This document shows positions 1 to 6,382 of a DNA stretch of 21,085 bases, piece after piece. Each line of letters begins with the position of its first letter. Within the stretch, counting starts at the first letter, position 1. The position numbers and the translations under genes were made by a program. The stretch is from IMG/VR virus record IMGVR_UViG_3300025828_000240, positions 1 through 21,085 of that record; one strand, given 5' to 3'. The notes beneath the pieces were generated by a model, which was not told where the DNA came from, did no database searches, and worked only from the letters and a program-made list of their open reading frames with translations. This stretch comes from a virus.

Positions 1-230
1 GGTTCACTTCTCTTGGCGTCAGTACTATGGCGTTTAACTTGAATGGATTCAATTTTAATCAATCTATTATTGATCGTCAGGGTCATACCATTAATACTTG
101 GGCTGACATTCTTAACCGTGCTAACCTTGGTTTTGAAGTGATGCACGAACGGAATGCACACAACTTCCCACTTGATCTTGCAGCAGCTAGCTCCACTCCT
201 GTGGCTCTGCAAGCTCCTGCTATCGGTTAA
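1..230 (+). CDS. psbA: Photosystem II D1 protein, C-terminal end (5' part outside window)
   Basis: D1 binds the cofactors and, at its C-terminus, the oxygen-evolving Mn4CaO5 cluster of photosystem II in the thylakoid membrane. The reading frame is open from the first full codon at base 3 (FTSLGVST, then M at 27). In standard D1 numbering the visible part runs from about residue 285 to the end. All C-terminal cluster ligands are present in [15 protein letters not shown]: His332, Glu333, His337, Asp342 and Ala344. A 15-residue tail ([15 protein letters not shown]) follows Ala344 and would be removed by the host processing protease CtpA. The stop is TAA at 228-230. Phage psbA copies replace host D1, which turns over quickly in light, and so sustain photosynthesis during infection. 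Its position just upstream of the capsid gene matches known cyanopodoviruses such as P-SSP7. Nothing in the visible part suggests a broken gene. Confidence 0.97.
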   Translation, partial: FTSLGVSTMAFNLNGFNFNQSIIDRQGHTINTWADILNRANLGFEVMHERNAHNFPLDLAAASSTPVALQAPAIG

Positions 231-251
231 CTTTAAATAAGCAAATGTCTT

Positions 252-279
252 ATTAAAAGAAGTAACTGTTTCTTTTAAT
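252..279 (+). other. AT-rich hairpin downstream of psbA
   Basis: A perfect 10-bp inverted repeat (252-261 with 270-279, core TTAAAAGAA/TTCTTTTAA) has an 8-base loop and starts 22 bases after the psbA stop. No T-run follows, and the stem is almost all A/T, so it is a weak candidate for a terminator. It may instead mark the 3' end of the psbA message or stabilise it. The structure is seen; the role is inferred. Confidence 0.4.
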
Positions 280-288
280 TAATTCGTA

Positions 289-338
289 CGTTCAACCTTC
301 GGGTCGCATGTTACCTAGTCATGGAACGGGGGCTAGGT
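289..338 (+). promoter_or_regulatory. Downstream-peptide / glutamine-II riboswitch-like pseudoknot
   Basis: Three pairings can be read directly. P1 is CGTTC 289-293 with GAACG 324-328. A small UUCG-capped hairpin inside it is ACC 295-297 with GGT 302-304. P3 is ACCTAG 313-318 with CTAGGT 333-338, extendable by a G-U and a C-G pair. P3 crosses P1, so the fold is an H-type pseudoknot. The invariant-looking strings CGTTCA and CGCATGT sit where, from memory, the cyanobacterial Downstream-peptide RNA (later shown to be a glutamine-II riboswitch) carries its conserved bases. That class lies directly upstream of very short reading frames in marine cyanobacteria and their phages, and a 33-codon frame starts 17 bases after P3 here. 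The 3' strand of P3 includes an AGG that could act in ribosome binding, so ligand-stabilised P3 would reduce translation. Pairings are seen; ligand and class are inferred. Confidence 0.68.
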
Positions 339-354
339 TTATTTTGTACGAACT

Positions 355-456
355 ATGTCTATCAATCTTATTCGTTTCCTTGATAATCAGCGTCGTCGTG
401 CTGAGCGTTATCGTGTTGATACGCTCCGCTATCGCGGTGTTGAATACAAGAAGTAA
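355..456 (+). CDS. Small basic YRGVEY peptide (33 aa) under the putative riboswitch
   Basis: ATG 355-357 to TAA 454-456 encodes 33 residues beginning MSINLIRFLDN. A run of arginines lies mid-peptide, and the end is LRYRGVEYKK. The (T/R)YRGVxY string is the signature I associate with the short peptides found downstream of Downstream-peptide RNAs and with the cyanobacterial DUF4278 family; the function of both is unknown to me. The peptide is strongly basic with no membrane segment. No good Shine-Dalgarno lies at normal spacing; the nearest AGG (335-337) is 17 bases upstream and inside the pseudoknot. A longer overlapping frame from 308 runs straight through the RNA structures and is not credible. 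The real evidence is the conserved-looking end and the position behind the RNA element. The product could bind nucleic acid, but that is a guess. Confidence 0.65.
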   Translation: MSINLIRFLDNQRRRAERYRVDTLRYRGVEYKK

Positions 457-516
457 TCTGGTGACTTGTGCGTGCTTAACGCACACTGGGAGGGGTTCGA
501 TTCCCCTCCTTACTTA
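451..516 (+). ncRNA. tRNA-like, D-armless structure or tRNA remnant
   Basis: Three stems can be read. A closing stem is AAGTAA 451-456 with TTACTT 510-515. A 6-bp hairpin 467-472/480-485 has a 7-base loop (TGCTTAA). A 7-bp hairpin 489-495/503-509 has the loop TTCGATT, which is the canonical T-arm loop, preceded by G and followed by C. The arrangement mimics acceptor stem, anticodon arm and T-arm, but only about ten bases lie where a D-arm should be. The loop position before the would-be anticodon is G instead of the invariant U. No CCA follows. It is therefore not an ordinary tRNA gene. It may be a decayed tRNA, a tRNA-like processing signal between the psbA-peptide and capsid messages, or a chance resemblance. 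The closing stem uses the stop codon of the 33-aa frame. Confidence 0.45.
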
Positions 517-521
517 TTGGT

Positions 522-620
522 TAGAGCCGGTACGCCGATACCTCTAGCCGTCTAGACGGTGGGATAGACCACGATAAAAACTTAATACTTCTGGATCCAG
601 AGGAACTTGCTTAAACCTCT
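522..620 (+). other. Structured leader with two perfect palindromes upstream of capsid gene
   Basis: Consecutive inverted repeats fill this stretch. TAGA 522-525 pairs with TCTA 543-546 around an inner GGTA 529-532/TACC 539-542. CCGTCTAGACGG at 548-559 and TCTGGATCCAGA at 590-601 are perfect 12-base palindromes. AGAGG 599-603 can pair with CCTCT 616-620 as an alternative to the second palindrome. No convincing sigma-70 promoter was found. The hexamer TAATAC at 583-588 resembles the start of a T7 promoter, but the following bases do not. The region is probably the folded 5' leader of the capsid message or a processing region. Confidence 0.35.
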
Positions 621-632
621 TTATAAAAAACA

Positions 633-1766
633 ATGGCTTTTCAATCTTCTGTTAACCCCGCTCAGCTTACTCAGCTGGGTCAGGCTAACCTTGCGGGTGA
701 TACCCGCGCTCTCTATCTGAAGCTTTTCAGTGGTGAGATGTTCAAGGGCTTCCAGCACAACACCATCGCTCGCGATCTGGTGATGAAGCGTACCCTTAAG
801 AACGGTAAATCTCTCCAGTTCATCTACACCGGTCGTACCAAGAGTGAGTTCCATACTCCTGGTAACAGCATCCTGGGTGATAGCAACAATGCACCCCCGG
901 TGGCTGAGAAGACCATCACGGTCGATGATCTGCTGATCTCCAGCGCATTCGTCTATGACCTTGATGAGACCCTTTCTCATTATGACCTCCGTTCGGAGAT
1001 CTCTCGTAAGATCGGTTATGCTCTTGCTGAAAAGTATGACCGTTTGATCTTCCGTGCCATCACCAACGGTGCACGTAAGGCTTCTCCGATCACTGCTGCT
1101 GGCTACGTTGAGCCCGGTGGTACTCAGATCCAAGTCGGCACTGGTGCCGGTGCTGAAGCTGATGCTTATGATTCCGCTAAGCTGGTTGCCGCATTCTATG
1201 ATGCCGCTGCTGCTCTGGATGAAAAAGGAGTTAGCCAGGACGGTCGTGTGGCTGTTCTCAACCCCCGTCAGTATTATGAACTGATCCAAGCTGTGGGTAC
1301 CAACGGTCTTGTGAACCGTGATGTCCAAGGTACCGCACTGCAAGGTGGTCAGGGTATCGTGGAAATTGCTGGTATCAAGATCTACAAGTCGATGAACATT
1401 CCGTTCTTCGGTAAGTATGGTGTGAGCTACGGCGGTGCTGTTGCTGATCCTGGCAACACCGGCTCCTTCATTGGTGAAGCCCTGACTGCTGATGACAACT
1501 ACGACGACGCTTCTACCGGTATCAACAACGACTACGGTACTGCTGCTGAAGTCGGTGCCACTTCCTGTGGTCTGATCTTCCAGCGTGAAGCTGCTGGTTG
1601 TGTGGAAGCTATCGCTCCCCAAGTTCAAGTCACTTCCGGTGACGTGTCCGTGATCTACCAGGGCGACGTGATCCTGGGTCGTCTCGCCATGGGCGCTGAC
1701 TACCTGAATCCTGCTGCTGCAGTTGAACTTTATGCTACCAACGTCAAGCCTGCCGCTTGGGGTTGA
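633..1766 (+). CDS. Major capsid protein (T7 gp10-like)
   Basis: A 377-residue protein of the T7 gp10 type, which assembles the icosahedral head with an HK97-like fold. The N-terminus (MAFQSSVNPAQLTQLGQANL), the RDLVMKRTLKNGKSLQFIYTG segment around residues 48-68, the DLLISSAFVYDLDETLSHYDLRS-type region near 100-120, and the C-terminal GDVILGRLAMGADYLNPAAAVEL region all read as the cyanopodovirus capsid family. Length is typical (T7 gp10A is about 345 aa). The start has no Shine-Dalgarno, only an A-rich run (ATAAAAAACA) directly before ATG. Codons are visibly more G/C-ending (CTG, ATC, GGT, CGT, AAG) than in the following genes, as expected for the most abundant virion protein. The same bias leaves a long stop-free frame on the opposite strand. 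A terminator follows immediately. No slippery site giving a gp10B-like extension was found at the stop. Confidence 0.95.
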   Translation: MAFQSSVNPAQLTQLGQANLAGDTRALYLKLFSGEMFKGFQHNTIARDLVMKRTLKNGKSLQFIYTGRTKSEFHTPGNSILGDSNNAPPVAEKTITVDDLLISSAFVYDLDETLSHYDLRSEISRKIGYALAEKYDRLIFRAITNGARKASPITAAGYVEPGGTQIQVGTGAGAEADAYDSAKLVAAFYDAAAALDEKGVSQDGRVAVLNPRQYYELIQAVGTNGLVNRDVQGTALQGGQGIVEIAGIKIYKSMNIPFFGKYGVSYGGAVADPGNTGSFIGEALTADDNYDDASTGINNDYGTAAEVGATSCGLIFQREAAGCVEAIAPQVQVTSGDVSVIYQGDVILGRLAMGADYLNPAAAVELYATNVKPAAWG

Positions 1767-1777
1767 TACTTTTTTTG

Positions 1778-1805
1778 GGAGCCTCTTCGGGGGCTCCTTT
1801 TTTTT
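1778..1805 (+). terminator. Strong intrinsic terminator after capsid gene
   Basis: An 8-bp stem (1778-1785 with 1790-1797, one T-G pair) is capped by a UUCG tetraloop and followed by eight T residues (1798-1805). It starts 11 bases after the capsid stop. T7 has its late terminator (T-phi) at the same place, between genes 10 and 11, where partial read-through keeps capsid mRNA in excess over tail mRNA. The reverse strand would end in A residues, so it works in one direction only. Confidence 0.93.
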
Positions 1806-1839
1806 AATTCTTTATTGAGAATAAAACTCATTTACAATT

Positions 1840-2922
1840 ATGCCTTTTCCTACTACTGGCTCCAACACTGAGCTACAAGCTGTTAATCAGATCCTGGCGT
1901 CAGTTGGTCAGGCTCCTGTAACCACGTTGACAACTGAAGAAACTCTTGTACTTAGTGAAACCTCTAGGTTTACTGGTTATATTAATGGTACTACTCTTTA
2001 TACTTCTAAAAGTGATTTAACCCAAGGGTCTTATATTAGTGGTACTGGTGTAGAAGACAACACTTCTATTTCTACAGCACGTACTTTGTTTACCCCAAGC
2101 GCTAGTGCTTCAGGTACTACACTTACTTCGACCTCAGCTTTTATCCCTAAAGGTGTATCAATTAGTAGCTCTACAATTACTACTGCTGTCACTGTAGACA
2201 GTGGCCCTACCGATATTGGTGGTGGTAATTTTACATATACTATCAGCGCTTCTACTACTGCAGCTAATGCAGCTCTTACGTTAAGCCCTATCTATTATAA
2301 CCATACCTTAAACATCAATCATACTAGCAATGTAGGCAACACTGTTACCCAAGCTAGCTTGACTCAATCTAATGTTACAAGTAGAGTTGAAACTCAAACC
2401 AACCCGGACGTTGCGATTGCACTCAACACCCTGAGGGAAGTCTCACGTGAAGTCCAGTCTGAAGGCTGGTCTTTCAATAAAGAATTGGATTATCCCGTTA
2501 CACCTGATTCTAATAATGAAGTGAAGATTGCTAATAACATTCTTCAGATGGATCTTAACTCATCCTACACTCAAAACATGGGTAGGGATTCTATTAACCG
2601 TGGAGGTAAACTCTATGACCGTATTGCCCATTCTAATAAGTGGACTGACGAAAAACTCTATGTAGATATTACTTGGTACTTTGATTGGGAGAACATCCCT
2701 CAACCTGTTCAAGCGTTTATCGTAGCACGTGCTGCTGCTATTGTGTCTAGCCGTGTTGTCGGTGACCCAAATCAATTCCAAATGCTTCAACAAAAAGAAG
2801 CTTTTGCACGTGCTATGGCAATGGAGTATGAGTGCAACCAAGGTGACTACACTTACTTCGGAAGTCCTAAGACTGGAAACTATTATCAAAGCTATCAGCC
2901 GTACCATACCTTGCAACGCTAA
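1840..2922 (+). CDS. Tail tubular protein A (gp11-like) with a large internal insertion
   Basis: Tail tubular protein A forms the ring between portal and nozzle in T7-like virions. The family core is split here. Residues 1-30 (ELQAVNQILASVGQAPVTTL) are the usual N-terminus. The core resumes at residue 187 (NPDVAIALNTLREVSREVQ, then EGWSFNKE), and QPVQAFIVARAAAIVSSRVVGD leads into the C-terminal helices. Without the roughly 155-residue insert the protein would be about 204 aa, close to T7 gp11 (196 aa). The insert (residues 31-186) is rich in Ser, Thr and Gly. It holds two weakly similar units starting GTTL at residues 50 and 92, like the beta-strand repeats found in decorated phage tail proteins. 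The start is preceded by ACAATT, without a Shine-Dalgarno. The stop overlaps the next start (TAATG). Confidence 0.92.
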   Translation: MPFPTTGSNTELQAVNQILASVGQAPVTTLTTEETLVLSETSRFTGYINGTTLYTSKSDLTQGSYISGTGVEDNTSISTARTLFTPSASASGTTLTSTSAFIPKGVSISSSTITTAVTVDSGPTDIGGGNFTYTISASTTAANAALTLSPIYYNHTLNINHTSNVGNTVTQASLTQSNVTSRVETQTNPDVAIALNTLREVSREVQSEGWSFNKELDYPVTPDSNNEVKIANNILQMDLNSSYTQNMGRDSINRGGKLYDRIAHSNKWTDEKLYVDITWYFDWENIPQPVQAFIVARAAAIVSSRVVGDPNQFQMLQQKEAFARAMAMEYECNQGDYTYFGSPKTGNYYQSYQPYHTLQR

Positions 2923-5456
2923 TGCCAGCAGTAACTCAACTGACACCTAATTTTCTTGGTGGTGTCTCTAAACAAAATGACGACAAGAAACTAGAAGGTC
3001 AGCTAACTGAGTGTATTAACGGTTATCCTGACCCTACCTTTGGTCTTCTTAAAAGACCCGGTATGCAATATACTAATGTATTGCGTAAAGCTAATGGTGA
3101 TGCATTTACAGAGAGTGAACTAGAAGATGCGTCTTGGTTCTTTATTGACCGTGCTACTGCTGGGTCTTACATTGGTTGTATTAAAGGTGCTGCCATCTTT
3201 GTGTGGACTGCAGATGAAGGCACGTTTTGCACTGTAACTAACACTGGTAGTTCTTACCTTACAGGTACTAGCCAGAACGACTATCATTTCCGTAGCATTC
3301 AAGACACCACAATTATTACTAACAAAACTGTCAACACTGCTATGCAGGCTGCAGGTTCGTATGTTGCTAAGTCTGTCGGTGTAATTAAGCTACTTAATGT
3401 AGATACTTCTACCTATACTGTAACCTTGCAGGGTGATGCTATTCAGTTTGCCCCTCAATCAACTGAAACGTTTGATGACATGTTGCTGTATGACTCAAGT
3501 GATGTCAACACAAATCATCATATGATGGATGCAATCAGGGCTCACATTCTTGCTAGGCAGGGTGCTAGTGATCCTGATTTTACTGGAAGGTGGTATCTAG
3601 AAGGTTACAGAAATAGCCTTGTAATTAGACGTACTAATGAAGCTACTGGCGTTGTGACTAATTACACAGCTCCTGGTGGTACACCTCTTGCCTTTACGTT
3701 AAGTGCACGAGGTGGTCTTATTAATGATTATCTTGAGTCTTTTCAAGATGAAGTAACTGACGTATCCAAATTACCACTGGAATCACGTCAAGGTGACCAC
3801 GTAAAGATCCTTAATTCTGATTCAGCAGAAGATGATTATTATGTTGAATACGTAGCATACAACGGCACTAGAGGTGACGGTTACTGGAAGGAAACAGTAG
3901 CACGTGACGTGTCTCCTGGTCTTAATAACGCGACCATGCCCCATGAGTTGGTTAATACAGGTGCCACTACATTTACCTTTGGTCCTATTACTTGGACTGA
4001 TAGGCTTGCTGGAGATGATACAACTAATCCTCAACCTTCATTTATTGGTTCTGCTATTAGTTCAACATTCTTCTACAGCAACCGTTTTGGGATGCTATCT
4101 CAAGATAACGTAATCCTTGGTGTAGCTAACGATTCCTATAACTTCTTTGCTAAATCTGCACTAACTCAAGTTGACTCAGATCCGATTGACTTGAACGTAT
4201 CTAGTGTACGTCCAGTTACGTTGTCTGATGTTTTGCCTTCACCACAGGGTCTTCTGTTGTTTAGTGAACGTCAACAGTTTCAACTGTATGCAACTGACGC
4301 TAGTATTCTTACACCTAGCTCTGCTGTGATCCGTGCACTCTCTAACTATGAGATGGCTACAGATATTGCACCTATTGACGTAGGTACTTCACCTGCTTTT
4401 GTTAGTCGTGTACCTGGGTACAGCAAACTATTTACCCTGCAGCTACGTGATGTAGAGCAGACACCTATTGTTGTAGACATCAGTAAAGCTGTAATGGAGT
4501 GGATTCCAGACACTGTCGATGGTATGTCTACAAGCCCACCTAACTCTGTTATTATGCTTGTTGATAGGGATACATCTTATCTCTACATCTATAGGTACTA
4601 TAACAACGGTAAGGAAGATCTATTCCAAGCTTGGAGTAAGTGGCAACTGCCTAACACTATTCAAGCTGCTAAGATTGTCAACGATGCTGTATATGTTGTA
4701 GGACAGCATGAAGATGAGTACACCATTGGCAAGCTTGAATTGGATGAACTTCCTAACGGTAATGTCATTGCTGAAACTTCTAGCATTGATGGTAACTCTT
4801 GTCTTGATTTTGCAACACGTCCTGTAAAACCCGATCCAGCTGTTGATGCTGTTGTCTACGATGGAACCAATGACATCACTAAAATCTACGTACCCTTCAC
4901 CCCAATCCAAGACAAAGAAGGAGCCATGCTACTCACTGTGCCTAGTGCAGACAGCGGTACAGATGATGAGCTTGCCTCTGATCAAGGGTATTGGGCGGCT
5001 GCTACAGAGCGTACAGAGATTGGTACAGGATTTAGATATTTTGAAGTAAAAGGTGACTTCTCTGGTTATGCTGACGGTATTGTAGTTGGTTATAACTATG
5101 ACTTTGAAGCTACACTTCCTAAGTTTTACTTCAGACGTAAGGAGGCTACAACTGACTACACAGCTACCTTAACTATTTCTAGGGTTAAATTCTCTATTGG
5201 TAAAACAGGTGCTGTTACATTTAAGATTAAAGCAGCTGGTGCTAATGATTGGAGTAACATCCAACATACAGCAGAGGCTAATTACTACTCTGGAGACACC
5301 AATCCCGTAGTATCTGAACGTGTATTTACTGTACCCGTCCATCGACGTAACACTAACTTTGAATTAAAAGTGACAAGTAATTATCCATATCCTGTGTCGT
5401 TAGTATCAATGATGTGGGAAGGTAACTATTCTCCCCGATTCTATAGGAGGACTTAA
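2922..5456 (+). CDS. Tail tubular protein B / nozzle (gp12-like)
   Basis: An 844-residue protein at the gp12 position (T7 gp12 is 794 aa), forming the tail nozzle. The N-terminus (MPAVTQLTPNFLGGVSKQND, then GQLTECINGYPDPTFGLLKRPG) is the recognisable start of this family in podoviruses. The LLLFSERQQFQLY motif near residues 444-456 and the beta-rich body up to the terminal MMWEGNYSPRFYRRT also fit. The ATG overlaps the stop of the preceding tail gene by one base, and there is no separate Shine-Dalgarno, so translation is probably coupled to gp11. The last bases of the gene carry the ribosome-binding site of the next one. Confidence 0.93.
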   Translation: MPAVTQLTPNFLGGVSKQNDDKKLEGQLTECINGYPDPTFGLLKRPGMQYTNVLRKANGDAFTESELEDASWFFIDRATAGSYIGCIKGAAIFVWTADEGTFCTVTNTGSSYLTGTSQNDYHFRSIQDTTIITNKTVNTAMQAAGSYVAKSVGVIKLLNVDTSTYTVTLQGDAIQFAPQSTETFDDMLLYDSSDVNTNHHMMDAIRAHILARQGASDPDFTGRWYLEGYRNSLVIRRTNEATGVVTNYTAPGGTPLAFTLSARGGLINDYLESFQDEVTDVSKLPLESRQGDHVKILNSDSAEDDYYVEYVAYNGTRGDGYWKETVARDVSPGLNNATMPHELVNTGATTFTFGPITWTDRLAGDDTTNPQPSFIGSAISSTFFYSNRFGMLSQDNVILGVANDSYNFFAKSALTQVDSDPIDLNVSSVRPVTLSDVLPSPQGLLLFSERQQFQLYATDASILTPSSAVIRALSNYEMATDIAPIDVGTSPAFVSRVPGYSKLFTLQLRDVEQTPIVVDISKAVMEWIPDTVDGMSTSPPNSVIMLVDRDTSYLYIYRYYNNGKEDLFQAWSKWQLPNTIQAAKIVNDAVYVVGQHEDEYTIGKLELDELPNGNVIAETSSIDGNSCLDFATRPVKPDPAVDAVVYDGTNDITKIYVPFTPIQDKEGAMLLTVPSADSGTDDELASDQGYWAAATERTEIGTGFRYFEVKGDFSGYADGIVVGYNYDFEATLPKFYFRRKEATTDYTATLTISRVKFSIGKTGAVTFKIKAAGANDWSNIQHTAEANYYSGDTNPVVSERVFTVPVHRRNTNFELKVTSNYPYPVSLVSMMWEGNYSPRFYRRT
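5445..5450 (+). promoter_or_regulatory. Strong Shine-Dalgarno deciding the start at 5456
   Basis: AGGAGG lies five bases upstream of the ATG at 5456, inside the end of the upstream gene. It supports this start over the in-frame ATG at 5519. The other large structural genes here lack such a site. Confidence 0.85.
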
Positions 5457-6379
5457 TGTTTGAATTGAATAAAAATTTCAACCTCCTGGATGAACAGCTA
5501 GCTGAATCTGGGTTGGAGATGGCATTTGACCCGTTTACTGCAATTAGCGCTGTAGCATCCATCGCTGGCGGTATCTTTGGTGCCACTGAAGCTGACAAAC
5601 AAAATAGAGCAGCCGAAAAGGCGTACGAAGAACAGAAAGAAGCAGCAGAAGAAGCTGCTGATTTACAGAACGAATACAATAGAAAAGTATTTGAAGCTGA
5701 TAAACAAAACTACTACAACACTCGTAAGTATGAACTTGAAACTGCTCAACGGCAGTGGAAATATAATCAAAGTATTCAAGACTTTCAATACTTACAGACT
5801 GTAAAGCAGTATGGTCAGTCAGTTGAGAATACGACAAACCAGTTGACTTATAATGCATTAGCCGCTCAACAAGCTTATGAACAAGAGCAAGCAGCTCTTA
5901 ATGAAATCTACATTGAAGATGCTTTTAACCGTCAAGGTATGCTTGTTGATAGGATAACCAATGAAGGACGAGCTGCAATGGGTCAAGCTGGTGTGTCACG
6001 TAACAAAGCATTGCAATCTACGTTAGCTGATGTTGGACGTAATGCTGCAATCATGAGCGCTAGTCTTACTAGTTCTGTAAAGCAAACAAATCGTAATTTA
6101 CGTGACATCGGTATGCGGCGTTATAACGCTGATATGCAAGCACGTGCATCGATGATGTTACGTCCTGAAAAGCTGCCTGATCTGCTTACACCTACCCAAG
6201 CTCCTGAACGCATCTGGGTTGAACCTATGAAGGTTCTGCCACAAGCTATTGGTGCTCCACGTCAGCAGAGTGTCTTTGCTCCACTTATCAGTGGTCTTGA
6301 AACTGCTGCACCTGCAATTGGTAAAGCATTTACACCAAAACCGGAGCTTAAACCTAGTGATTCTCAACCTGGATTTTAA
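5456..6379 (+). CDS. Internal virion protein (gp14-like)
   Basis: A 307-residue protein at the position of T7 gp14, one of three internal core proteins ejected into the cell envelope before the DNA. Residues 21-42 (MAFDPFTAISAVASIAGGIF...) contain a hydrophobic, glycine-rich segment that could insert into a membrane. Residues about 45-160 are a long Ala/Glu/Gln-rich coiled-coil region. The sequence AAMGQAGVSRNKALQSTLAD near 179-198 resembles the conserved part of podovirus gp14-like proteins, and the end is proline-rich. It is longer than T7 gp14 (196 aa), which is usual for cyanophages. The start overlaps the previous stop by one base and has the best Shine-Dalgarno of the structural block. 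Assignment rests on gene order and composition rather than on a catalytic motif. Confidence 0.8.
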   Translation: MFELNKNFNLLDEQLAESGLEMAFDPFTAISAVASIAGGIFGATEADKQNRAAEKAYEEQKEAAEEAADLQNEYNRKVFEADKQNYYNTRKYELETAQRQWKYNQSIQDFQYLQTVKQYGQSVENTTNQLTYNALAAQQAYEQEQAALNEIYIEDAFNRQGMLVDRITNEGRAAMGQAGVSRNKALQSTLADVGRNAAIMSASLTSSVKQTNRNLRDIGMRRYNADMQARASMMLRPEKLPDLLTPTQAPERIWVEPMKVLPQAIGAPRQQSVFAPLISGLETAAPAIGKAFTPKPELKPSDSQPGF

Positions 6380-6382
6380 TTT

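Noticed and set aside
308-547. 79-codon + strand frame overlapping the riboswitch and the 33-aa gene
   Set aside because: It starts inside the pseudoknot, runs through the tRNA-like structure, and uses a different frame from the YRGVEY peptide. The hydrophobic composition looks like a shifted reading of an Arg-rich gene.
577-602. T7-type phage RNA polymerase promoter starting TAATAC
   Set aside because: Only the first six bases match. The same hexamer or close variants occur several times inside genes (for example near 93 and 13061), and the rest is a palindrome unlike the T7 consensus. No repeat of a longer shared motif was found in other gaps.
621-1628. Long open frame (335 codons) on the minus strand opposite the capsid gene
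   Set aside because: It is explained by the capsid gene's codon bias, which avoids TTA, CTA and TCA and so leaves no stops on the opposite strand. The translated sequence is low-complexity Ser/Thr/Val with no family features.
1764-1777. Programmed frameshift giving a longer capsid form, as in T7 gene 10
   Set aside because: No slippery heptamer is found just before the stop. The T-run after the stop belongs to the spacer, and a terminator hairpin follows at once.
4984-5000. ATTGGGCGGCTGCTA, partly like the promoter reported for cyanophage Syn5 RNA polymerase
   Set aside because: It lies inside the tail tubular protein B gene, matches only the first part of the consensus as I recall it, and is not placed before any gene.
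5519-6379. Alternative, shorter start for the gp14-like protein at ATG 5519
   Set aside because: The first ATG at 5456 has AGGAGG at ideal spacing and is coupled to the previous stop, while 5519 has a GGAG almost touching the ATG.
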